The translations under genes and the position numbers were made by a program. A stretch of 21,726 nt of DNA from Thioalkalivibrio nitratireducens (GTDB lineage Bacteria; Pseudomonadota; Gammaproteobacteria; Ectothiorhodospirales; Ectothiorhodospiraceae), in assembly GCA_011390385.1 (NCBI GenBank), contig JAABSN010000043.1:1-21726 (forward strand). The letters are read 5' to 3'. The notes under the pieces were generated by a model, which searched no databases, was not told the DNA's origin, and saw only the letters and a program-made list of their open reading frames with translations. Within the stretch, counting starts at the first letter, position 1; every line of letters starts with the position of its first letter. Below, piece after piece: positions 15,149-21,726 of the stretch.

Positions 15149-16188
15149 ACCGACTGCACCTCCTGCCCGTCATCGTGCTGTGCTGCTTGGTCCAGGGTCT
15201 GCGTGCCGAGACGCCGGACCCGCCCGTTCCGTTGTTTGCGGAAGCCGGCAGGCTCGACATCAAGATCACCGCGCCTTGGGCCCGTCTGAAGACTGAAACC
15301 GAGGAAGAGGGTCCGTATCCGGCAAGCCTGAGCTACACAGATGGCGACGGACAGTTGCGCACCATGCAGGCAACCGTCGAGCGACGAGGCAAGACCCGGC
15401 AGCGAATCTGCAGGATGCCGCCGGTTCGGCTGCGCTTGGAGAAGAAAGACGTCGACGGCACGCTGTTCGAGGGCAACAAGTCGATCAAGCTGGTCACGCA
15501 CTGCGATCGTCGCAGCCAGTGGGCCGATTATCCGAAGCTGGAAATGCTGGCCTACCGGATCTACAACGCGATCACGGACTTGAGCTTCCGGGTGCGGGAG
15601 TTTTCGATTCAATACGAAGACAGTGAGCGCGACGAGGTCGACGGGCCGCGTTTCGGCTTCATGATCGAGGATGACAAGCTGGTCGGCGATCGCCACGGTC
15701 TGGACAAGCTCGAGGCGAACCACATCTCGGCCTCCGACCTGCCTTCGGTCGAAACGAGCCGGTTTGCGTTATTTCAGTATCTGATCGGCAACGTGGACTG
15801 GTCCGCGCTCAGTGGGCCGGGTGACGAATGCTGTCACAACGCCAGGTTGATCGGAGAAGACTCGCTGGACCCGGTCTACGTCGTGCCCTACGACTTCGAC
15901 AGCTCGGGGCTGGTCGATGCCCACTATGCATCGCCGCCGGAGTCGCTGCCGATCCGCAGGGTCACGCAGCGGCTGTATCGCGGCTTCTGCGTGCATAACG
16001 ACGGCCTCGAGTCTGCGCGACGAGAATTGCTTGCCCTCGAAGACAGGATTCTCGGCCTCGTTGATGCGCAGGAAGCGCTGTCCCGGTCGGATCGGCGAAC
16101 GGCCAGACGTTATCTCGATCGATCTTTCGACGTATTCCGCGATGAGCGCAAGTTCCAGCGCGAAATCATAGAAGAGTGCCGCACGTAG
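15145..16188 (+). CDS. Exported CotH-like protein
   Basis: This 347-residue protein has a signal peptide (about 1-21). CotH proteins are atypical kinases that phosphorylate proteins, or act in spore-coat assembly in Bacillus. Key features are visible: a beta-rich N-lobe with ERRGKTRQ (79-86) and an LRLEKK...NKSIKLVTHC block, an FGFMIED strand (170-176), the catalytic-loop-like stretch NVDWS (216-220) with a following CCHN (229-232), and PYDFD (248-252), matching the metal-binding Asp motif. The extended Cys content (Cys89, Cys120, Cys229, Cys230) is unusual. GGAGG (15133-15137) is 7 nt before ATG 15145, which overlaps the upstream stop. It is translationally coupled to the DUF4956-like gene. 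Its end overlaps the convergent phosphatase gene by 23 bp. Kinase activity is inferred from motif only. Confidence 0.72.
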   Translation: MNRLHLLPVIVLCCLVQGLRAETPDPPVPLFAEAGRLDIKITAPWARLKTETEEEGPYPASLSYTDGDGQLRTMQATVERRGKTRQRICRMPPVRLRLEKKDVDGTLFEGNKSIKLVTHCDRRSQWADYPKLEMLAYRIYNAITDLSFRVREFSIQYEDSERDEVDGPRFGFMIEDDKLVGDRHGLDKLEANHISASDLPSVETSRFALFQYLIGNVDWSALSGPGDECCHNARLIGEDSLDPVYVVPYDFDSSGLVDAHYASPPESLPIRRVTQRLYRGFCVHNDGLESARRELLALEDRILGLVDAQEALSRSDRRTARRYLDRSFDVFRDERKFQREIIEECRT

Positions 16189-17380
16189 GGACTTCGGGCT
16201 CGTCGGCCGCTTCCGGAATCTCCTCGTCGGCGTCATCGGTGGCTTGCTCCAGTTCGATCGCATCGGCCTTCAGTTCTGCCGCACGTCGCTTCAGCGACTC
16301 GTTGTCGGGGTGGAGCGCAATCACTTCACGGATGTAGTCATCGAGCGCGTCGCCGGGCCCCGGTAGCTGGACGCGGCCGTTGCGATAGCCGGCGAAGACG
16401 CCGTCTTCCGTGATTTCCAGGTAGCCAACGTTGCCGCCGTACGCCGAGCTGATGCCGGTATCGATCTGCACGACGCGCATGTCGTAGCGCGGCCAGATGA
16501 GGCCGCCGGTGGGGGAATGGCCGACGGCGATGCGACTGGCGGCGTGCCGTTCCAGCAGGGCCTCGACGGCGGCTTCGGTCGCCGCCGGTTCGCCCCCGGA
16601 CAGACCGCGATACCAGAGCGGCCCGAGCGGGTCGACGACCATGTCCAGCGCCTCTTCATCGCCGGCGCGAAGCTCTTCGCGGGCGCGCTGGCTCAGGGAC
16701 TCCAGTGACTCCTGGCAATAGAACCCGCTCAGGCCGCCGTGGACGAACAGCGTGTCGTTGAGTTGAACGGCGATCTGGGCCTCCATCACCCACTCGAACA
16801 TCTCGCCGTCGACTCCCCAGGCCGGGCTCCATGCCTGTCGATGTTCGATCCAGCCCGGTGGATGTTGCGCGTCCCAATGCTCGCGAAGGTCATCGGGCAG
16901 GGCCTCGAAGCGCTCCGGATCCTGCTGCTCCAGGTTGTCCATCAGCGCCCGATAGTAGCGATCCAGCAGGGCCTCCGAGCGACGTGTGCGAAAGGCAGTG
17001 AATTCACCCTCGTCGACGTAGCGCAGGTCGCCGTAGACATTCATGGCCTCGTGGTTGCCGATCAGGTGGTGCACCCGCCCACCCTGCCGTTCAGCCTGGC
17101 GTGACAGTTTCATCATGTGCTCGATGATGCGTCGAGTGTCGGGCCCCCGATCCGCAATGTCGCCCGTCTGGACCAGATGCGCAGCGCCGCCCGACCAGCG
17201 GTTCCGATCATCGACCAGACCCGCCGCACGCAGCGTTTCGAGATAGTGCCCCCAGTCGCCATGGATATCGCCGATGGCGACGATGCGGTCGATACCGCTC
17301 CAATGGAATCGCTCGGCAATGGCCGGCTGCGCCGTGATGCAGGCGGCAACAAGGATCGCGGTCAGAACAATCTGTTTCAT
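16166..17380 (-). CDS. Periplasmic Shewanella-like PPP-type phosphatase (Shelph)
   Basis: This 404-residue metallophosphoesterase has a signal peptide (MKQIVLTAILVAACITAQPAIA). The PPP-type metal motifs are complete: GDIHGD (Asp38, His40), GDIADRG (Asp74) and GNHE (Asn109, His110, Glu111), then VHGG and VGHSPTGG further on. GNHEAMNVYGDLRYV is typical of the Shewanella-like phosphatase branch. It should bind two metal ions and remove phosphate from proteins or small substrates in the periplasm. A C-terminal helical, acidic tail follows the catalytic domain (DADEEIPEAADEPE). ATG 17380 is preferred to an upstream in-frame ATG at 17575 because it yields the signal peptide. The gene is convergent with CotH, and its 3' end overlaps CotH by 23 bp; a kinase-like and a phosphatase gene thus sit tail to tail. 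Confidence 0.9.
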   Translation of the reverse strand: MKQIVLTAILVAACITAQPAIAERFHWSGIDRIVAIGDIHGDWGHYLETLRAAGLVDDRNRWSGGAAHLVQTGDIADRGPDTRRIIEHMMKLSRQAERQGGRVHHLIGNHEAMNVYGDLRYVDEGEFTAFRTRRSEALLDRYYRALMDNLEQQDPERFEALPDDLREHWDAQHPPGWIEHRQAWSPAWGVDGEMFEWVMEAQIAVQLNDTLFVHGGLSGFYCQESLESLSQRAREELRAGDEEALDMVVDPLGPLWYRGLSGGEPAATEAAVEALLERHAASRIAVGHSPTGGLIWPRYDMRVVQIDTGISSAYGGNVGYLEITEDGVFAGYRNGRVQLPGPGDALDDYIREVIALHPDNESLKRRAAELKADAIELEQATDDADEEIPEAADEPEVPTCGTLL

Positions 17381-17748
17381 CCGCGCTGCACTCCCGAGGG
17401 AGATCGACTTCCCGTGTAGAGACATTGCGCATCCATTCGGTTCCATGGATTGTTTCCTTGTTGCTCCGTGAAAGTGTATCAGGGTGTTGCTGGCGGCCTC
17501 CGGATGCCGGAGCCTCAGCTCGTGATGAGTGCAGGGCGATATCGAATGCGACCGGCATCTTCGGGTTCGAGTCACTGGTCGCTCGGCGGATCTCCGGGCG
17601 TTTCAACGGGGTCGATCGATTCCCGCAACATGCTCGGCACGATGCTGCCGCGCTTGGGCTATCCTCGGCCGGTGCACAATGCTTCCCCGCCTGTCGGAAT
17701 GCGCCGGCGCGCGGATTTCCAACTGCGAGAACTGAATGAGGGCATGGA
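17381..17748. other. Intergenic region between divergent phosphatase and peptidase genes
   Basis: This holds both promoters in principle, but no convincing -35/-10 pair was found. Frames on the plus strand (for example 17525-17755) overlap the next gene's start and have no recognisable domain. No large hairpin or repeat was seen; GAGGG at 17738-17742 is the ribosome binding site of the peptidase gene. Confidence 0.5.
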
Positions 17749-19764
17749 ATGTTGAGGAAGATTTTCTGGACTGCGCTGCTGTTGCCCACGATGCTGCTGG
17801 CCGAAGACACGCGGCCGCTTTCGGTCGAGGTGTTGTGGGAAATGGACCGGGTCGGGTCTCCGATCATTGCCCCGGTCGGTGGTCATGTCGTCGTGCCGGT
17901 GACCTCCTACGACATGGAAACAGACGAATCGGAAACGCGGCTGTGGCTGCTCTCCGTCGACGGCAAAGTGCAGCGACCATTGACTGCCGAGGGCGCTTCG
18001 GCCGGGAATCCGGCATTTTCCCCGGACGGAACGATGCTGGCGTTCACGAGCAAGCGCGACGAGGATGATGCTTCCCAGATCTATCAGCTGCCCATGGACG
18101 GCCCGGGTGAGGCGACGCGTCTGAGCGAAGTGCCGACCGGCGTTTCGGCACTGCGCTGGGAAGGTCAGCACCTCTATTTCATCTCCAGGGTCTGGCCGGA
18201 CAAGACCTGGGAAGAGATGTCCGAGCACGTCAAGAGCGAAAAGGACGACAAGGTTTCGGCGCATCAGTGGAATGCGCTGCCGTACTCGTACTGGGACCAC
18301 TGGATCGAAGAAGATCGGCAGGCGCACGTGTTCCGGATTCCGGCTGCCGGCGGTGACGTCGAGGCGATCACCCAGACCATGGGTCGCGAATTGCCTCGCT
18401 CCACGCAGAGCCTGGGAAGTTACGACATCCATCCGGATGAGACCCTGATTGCGTTCACGTCCGACTCCCGCAACGGCGAGTCCGTGGATGCGGATATCGA
18501 CGTATTTGTCGGCCGGATCGGCTCCGGTCAAGCGGAAAACCTGACCACTGAGAACGAGGCCGGGGACGGGAACCCGATGTTCAGCCCCGATGGCGCGACT
18601 CTCGCCTATACACGCCAGGCGATTCCGGGCTTCTATGCCGACAACATCAATATCGTCTTGTATGACATCGAGTCCGGACAGTCGCGCGAGATCACCAGTG
18701 ACTGGGACCGGTCGGCGACCGGTCTGGTCTGGGCGTCGGACGGTTCCGGTTTCTTCGGGGCGATCGATGACGCCGGAATGCGGCGAATCTACTTCGTGGA
18801 TGCCGCCAATGGGGCGCCTCGTCCGGTGACTGCTGGAACCAGCTTCGGTGCATTGAGCATTTCCGGCGATGGCATCCTGGTGGCGACCAATCAGAGCTTC
18901 CTCTATCCGCCGCGCGTGGTCCGCGTCGAGGAATCAGGCGAAGTGAATCGATTGGATACCTTCAATGACGAGGTGCTGGCCAACGTGGACCTCGGAACGT
19001 ACGAGTCGGTGACCTACACCGGTCATGACGGCGCCGATATCCAGATGTGGGTTCACTATCCGCCCGGGTTCGATCGCAGCAAGCGCTACCCGCTGTTTCT
19101 GCTGATCCACGGCGGTCCGCACAATGCCATCACCGATACGTTCCACTTCCGCTGGAATGCACAGACCTTCGCTTCCTGGGGATACGTGACGGCCTGGCAC
19201 AACTTTCACGGTTCGTCCGGCTTTGGCCAGGAGTTCGCCGATTCCATCAATCCCGACTGGATGACGGCGCCTTACCACGACACGATTGCGGCGGCCGAAT
19301 GGTTTGCCGACAAGGACTGGATCGACCCCGAGCGCATGGTGGCCGGCGGCGGCAGTTACGGGGGCTACCTGTCCTCGATCCTGCTTGGCAAGCCGCATCC
19401 GTTCAATGCGCTGCTGATTCACGCGCCGGTCTACAACATGTACTCGCAGATGGCGGCGGACTTCGCCGTCCATTCGACGCGCTTCGGTTCGTTCTGGGAG
19501 GCGCCGGAGATCTACCGGGACATCTCGCCGCATTACTATGCGGGAAATTTCGATACGCCGGCACTGATTGTCCATGGGCAGCTTGATTACCGGGTGCCTG
19601 TCGGCCAGGCGTTCGAGCTGTTCCGCACCCTGCAGACCCGTGGCGTCGAGTCGCGGCTGATCTACTACCCGGATGAAAATCACTGGATTCTCAAGCCCAA
19701 CAACTCGGTGTACTGGTATCACGAGGTCCGGCGCTGGATGGCGCAGTTCGCCAAGCCTGAATGA
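17749..19764 (+). CDS. Exported S9-family prolyl oligopeptidase-type peptidase
   Basis: This 671-residue protein has a short signal peptide (about MLRKIFWTALLLPTMLLA). The N-terminal region is a beta-propeller with repeated FSPDG-type blades (NPAFSPDGTMLAFTS, SYDIHPDETLIAFTS, NPMFSPDGATLAYT) that should gate access for short peptides. The C-terminal alpha/beta hydrolase domain has the catalytic triad: Ser536 in GGSYGGY, Asp613 in GQLDYRVP and His645 in DENHWI. The oxyanion region HGGPHNA precedes it. It is a serine peptidase, probably dipeptidyl-peptidase or acylaminoacyl-peptidase-like, acting in the periplasm. ATG 17749 with GAGGG 6 nt upstream fixes the start. No terminator is obvious in the 81 bp before the next gene. 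Confidence 0.93.
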   Translation: MLRKIFWTALLLPTMLLAEDTRPLSVEVLWEMDRVGSPIIAPVGGHVVVPVTSYDMETDESETRLWLLSVDGKVQRPLTAEGASAGNPAFSPDGTMLAFTSKRDEDDASQIYQLPMDGPGEATRLSEVPTGVSALRWEGQHLYFISRVWPDKTWEEMSEHVKSEKDDKVSAHQWNALPYSYWDHWIEEDRQAHVFRIPAAGGDVEAITQTMGRELPRSTQSLGSYDIHPDETLIAFTSDSRNGESVDADIDVFVGRIGSGQAENLTTENEAGDGNPMFSPDGATLAYTRQAIPGFYADNINIVLYDIESGQSREITSDWDRSATGLVWASDGSGFFGAIDDAGMRRIYFVDAANGAPRPVTAGTSFGALSISGDGILVATNQSFLYPPRVVRVEESGEVNRLDTFNDEVLANVDLGTYESVTYTGHDGADIQMWVHYPPGFDRSKRYPLFLLIHGGPHNAITDTFHFRWNAQTFASWGYVTAWHNFHGSSGFGQEFADSINPDWMTAPYHDTIAAAEWFADKDWIDPERMVAGGGSYGGYLSSILLGKPHPFNALLIHAPVYNMYSQMAADFAVHSTRFGSFWEAPEIYRDISPHYYAGNFDTPALIVHGQLDYRVPVGQAFELFRTLQTRGVESRLIYYPDENHWILKPNNSVYWYHEVRRWMAQFAKPE

Positions 19765-19845
19765 TGACCCGTTTCGATCCGGGTTCTCGTACTGGTTGCT
19801 GAGTGCAGTCGAGATGCCATAAACCGTTCATTCGGGAGGATTCCC

Positions 19846-20682
19846 ATGCCCCTTCAGTATCTGCCATTCAAAAGCAACGAGCGCATCGTCAGGGCCTCGA
19901 TCAACAACCCGAGCATGAAGTGGGGCGAGCGCGGGCCGGCGGTGGCCGTGCTGCAGCAGGCCTTGGCTGATCGCGGCATTCCCATGCCCGGTTCCACCAG
20001 ATCCGGGGTGATGGACGGGATATTCGGTCGGGAAACCCGGGACGCGATCAGCTTTTTCCAGGGACGGAACAATCTGACGGTCGACGGCATCGCGGGCCAT
20101 GACACCTTCAGCGCGCTGGACCTGTTGTTGACCTCGGGGGCCAATCCGCAGCGCCAACGAAGGGTCACACTGCACTTTCGCAGCCTGGCACTGACCAACG
20201 TGTCTTTCCAGTCGCAGTTGCTTGCAGCCCAGCAGGTATATGCACAGTACAACATTCAGCTTGTGTTCGGATCCGGACTCTCGATGGGCCTGAGCGAGGC
20301 GGATGCGAAGAAGTTCAAGAAACTGGATGGATCCTGCACGTGGGAGATCAGCAGCGGTGAGTACGCCGAACTCCTGCGCAGGGGTCGCGAGGTTCCCCGT
20401 AACCATATCTGCGTGTTCTATGTCAGCAGGTTCTCGGATGGTGGTCTCCTCGGCTGCGGAGGTCATCTGAAGAACCATCCGGCCTGTATCGTGGCGGCTC
20501 ATGCGAATCGCTATGACATGGCCCATGAGGTTGGCCACGTGCTTCTGACTTCCAATTACAGCCCGGTGCATCATGCGAGCCGCGAGAACCTGATGCATGC
20601 GACCCAGTCGAACTATCCGAAAACGCCAGTGCTCGATCACGCTCAGCTCGCCACGATTCGAGTCTCGCCGTTGTGCGGTTGA
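19846..20682 (+). CDS. Peptidoglycan-binding domain fused to a zinc metalloprotease
   Basis: This 278-residue protein has two parts. Residues about 22-95 (GERGPAVAVLQQALADRG ... GIFGRETRDAISFFQ ... TVDGIAG) are a PF01471-type peptidoglycan-binding domain. The C-terminal part (about 105-278) is a zincin-type metallopeptidase with HEVGH (His227, Glu228, His231) and, instead of a standard HExxHxxGxxH, Asn at 237 and two His at 242-243; the third ligand may be one of these. NLM (248-250) looks like a Met-turn. No signal peptide or membrane helix is visible and an in-frame TAA lies upstream, so no longer start exists nearby. GGGAGGA lies just before ATG. Secretion, if any, would have to use another route. 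The next gene, encoding a CmcJ/NvfI-type oxygenase, follows after 64 bp in the same direction. Confidence 0.8.
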   Translation: MPLQYLPFKSNERIVRASINNPSMKWGERGPAVAVLQQALADRGIPMPGSTRSGVMDGIFGRETRDAISFFQGRNNLTVDGIAGHDTFSALDLLLTSGANPQRQRRVTLHFRSLALTNVSFQSQLLAAQQVYAQYNIQLVFGSGLSMGLSEADAKKFKKLDGSCTWEISSGEYAELLRRGREVPRNHICVFYVSRFSDGGLLGCGGHLKNHPACIVAAHANRYDMAHEVGHVLLTSNYSPVHHASRENLMHATQSNYPKTPVLDHAQLATIRVSPLCG

Positions 20683-20746
20683 TCCCTGAGCCTGATATTC
20701 ACCAGGATTTCGCGGCGGTACGTGGGCGCGTGATGACCGAGAGTTC

Positions 20747-21550
20747 ATGAGAGCGACGCTGAAGTTTCTTGCCGACCGCTCGGCGCCGCGGGTATACGTC
20801 CCGTCCCGAGGCGGTGGGGATCGCACCGAACACCAGGGCAACTATCGCAACCACACGGTCGAGATTCATGATGCACGGAGGTGGTTGACGGCCACCGATC
20901 TCGATCGCGAGGGGTTCATGCTGGTGCAGCACAAGAGCGCGGTCCGCGACTTTTATGATGATCAAACGCTGCGCCTGACCTATCACCGGGAATTGGTCGA
21001 GTTGTTGAAAGGGATGACCGATGCCCGCCGCGTCGAAGTCTTCGACGATACGCGCCGCAGCTCATCGACGGCAAAGCAGCGTGAGCACGGCAGTCGGGAT
21101 CCGGCCAGCATTGCGCACAACGATTACACGCAGGCCTCGGGCATCCGGCGGCTGGAGGATTTCTTTCGCGCTTCTCCCGAGGAGGCCGAGCGGCTCAAGC
21201 AGCGCCGTTTTGCCATCGTCAATGCGTGGCGGTCGATCGGCGCGCCGGTGATGGATCATCCACTGGTGGTCTGCGATGCGCAGACGGTTCAGGAAGATCA
21301 ACTGGCCCCGGTGGAGCGGCGTGGCGAGGACCGGACCGGGGAATTGCAGGTTGCCCTGCACGATCCCGCGCAGCGCTGGTATTACTATCCGCGCATGACG
21401 CGCGACGAAGTCCTGCTGTTCAAGACCTACGACTCTGCGCTTGACGGGCGAACACGCTTCACGCCGCATTCGTCATGCAAGGACCCGAGCGCGCCCCACG
21501 ATGTCCCGCCGCGCGAGAGTCTCGAGACGCGCTGCCTGGTGTTTTTCTGA
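20747..21550 (+). CDS. CmcJ/NvfI-family iron-dependent oxygenase
   Basis: This 267-residue protein matches the CmcJ/NvfI family of non-heme iron, 2-oxoglutarate-type oxygenases. Family blocks in order are RNHTVEIHDAR (about 34-44), REGFMLVQHKSAVRDFYD (54-71), RVEVFDDTRR (94-103), IAHNDYT (122-128), RRFAIVNAWRSIGAPVMDHP, YYYPRMTRDEVLLFKTYDS, FTPHSSCKDPSAPHDVPPRE and a C-terminal LVFF. The iron ligands are likely His124, Asp126 and His241. Relatives hydroxylate or desaturate small molecules such as cephamycin intermediates and plant-hormone-like acids. Here the substrate is unknown. It has no signal peptide and is cytoplasmic. The 64-bp gap to the upstream metalloprotease suggests the two could form one unit, but this is only spacing. 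The multi-hairpin repeat begins about 43 bp after the stop. Confidence 0.88.
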   Translation: MRATLKFLADRSAPRVYVPSRGGGDRTEHQGNYRNHTVEIHDARRWLTATDLDREGFMLVQHKSAVRDFYDDQTLRLTYHRELVELLKGMTDARRVEVFDDTRRSSSTAKQREHGSRDPASIAHNDYTQASGIRRLEDFFRASPEEAERLKQRRFAIVNAWRSIGAPVMDHPLVVCDAQTVQEDQLAPVERRGEDRTGELQVALHDPAQRWYYYPRMTRDEVLLFKTYDSALDGRTRFTPHSSCKDPSAPHDVPPRESLETRCLVFF

Positions 21551-21592
21551 ACGCATGACGCCGGTTCAATCGGCCAGGCGAGCGTCGCCGGA

Positions 21593-21726
21593 TACTATTA
21601 TTAACCCGGTAACGAAATTCCTACGGTATTCGTTGCACGGCATTTGCGGCACATGTCCGCAAATGCCTTCGCTTCGCGGTCCCGGCCGTTCCGGCCGGGC
21701 ATTAACCCGGCAATCTATTTGATTGC
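21593..21726 (+). repeat. Multi-hairpin repeat, copy 2 (truncated by window end)
   Basis: From 21601 to the edge this matches 2118-2243 of copy 1 at 124 of 126 positions. The two differences are T21610 for C2127 and A21704 for C2221. The left end reads TACTATTATTAACCC and so has an extra TTA before the shared core. The orientation is the same as copy 1. The right end of the element is outside the window. It lies in the intergenic DNA downstream of the oxygenase gene. Confidence 0.93.

Noticed and set aside
17525..17755. Small plus-strand frame before the S9 peptidase
   Set aside because: Low-complexity Ser/Arg/Pro composition, no domain, and it overlaps the peptidase start codon.
17208..17867. 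219-codon minus-strand frame across the peptidase start
   Set aside because: It overlaps the starts of two supported genes and has shadow composition rich in Arg, Ser and His.
21441..21722. Open frame covering the oxygenase 3' end and the second repeat
   Set aside because: It is a shadow of the oxygenase coding frame continued into the repeat, with no domain.

Overview
The window reads as chromosomal DNA of a GC-rich, Gram-negative bacterium, most likely a gammaproteobacterium near Xanthomonadales/Wenzhouxiangella. This is an inference from high GC, many exported proteins, a Shewanella-like phosphatase, a YihY/BrkB protein and a secreted protein ending in LFFDGFE; no rRNA or other marker gene is present. 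I support 17 protein genes and see no tRNA, rRNA, CRISPR array, transposase, integrase or phage gene. About ten products carry signal peptides or lipoboxes and five are membrane proteins. Only the last two genes look cytoplasmic, so this is largely a cell-envelope and secretion region.

Layout: (1) 1-946, minus strand, the N-terminal part of a secreted tandem-repeat protein running off the left edge. (2) 1478-2002, an Ala/Glu-rich helical lipoprotein with a clear intrinsic terminator, then a 148-bp multi-hairpin repeat (2111-2258). (3) 2288-3226, a YihY/BrkB membrane protein, then 490 bp of structured non-coding DNA. (4) 3717-8104, two adjacent exported amidohydrolase-like genes holding three amidohydrolase-type domains, only one with a complete metal site. 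(5) 8349-12953, a secreted propeller-like protein with a good promoter, a four-helix membrane protein, a small lipoprotein and a single-pass DUF6090-like protein. (6) 13002-13670, minus strand, a multi-pass membrane protein of unknown role. (7) 13890-16188, a probable operon of an NTF2/lumazine-binding-like exported protein, a DUF4956-like membrane protein and a CotH-like protein. (8) 16166-17380, minus strand, a periplasmic Shelph-type phosphatase overlapping the CotH gene tail to tail. (9) 17749-19764, an exported S9 prolyl oligopeptidase-type peptidase. (10) 19846-21550, a peptidoglycan-binding/zinc-metalloprotease fusion and a CmcJ/NvfI-family iron oxygenase. (11) 21593-end, a second, truncated copy of the repeat.

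The most unusual element is the repeat. Its two direct copies lie 19.5 kb apart and agree at 124 of 126 aligned core positions. The element is built from nested inverted repeats, with 19-bp perfect ends in copy 1, and it has no coding capacity. It looks like a MITE- or REP-like mobile or structured element. The most interesting gene groups are the DUF4956 + CotH pair without its usual VTC polymerase, the amidohydrolase pair with degenerate domains, and the leaderless metalloprotease next to a CmcJ/NvfI oxygenase. None can be proved from sequence alone to be a new system.
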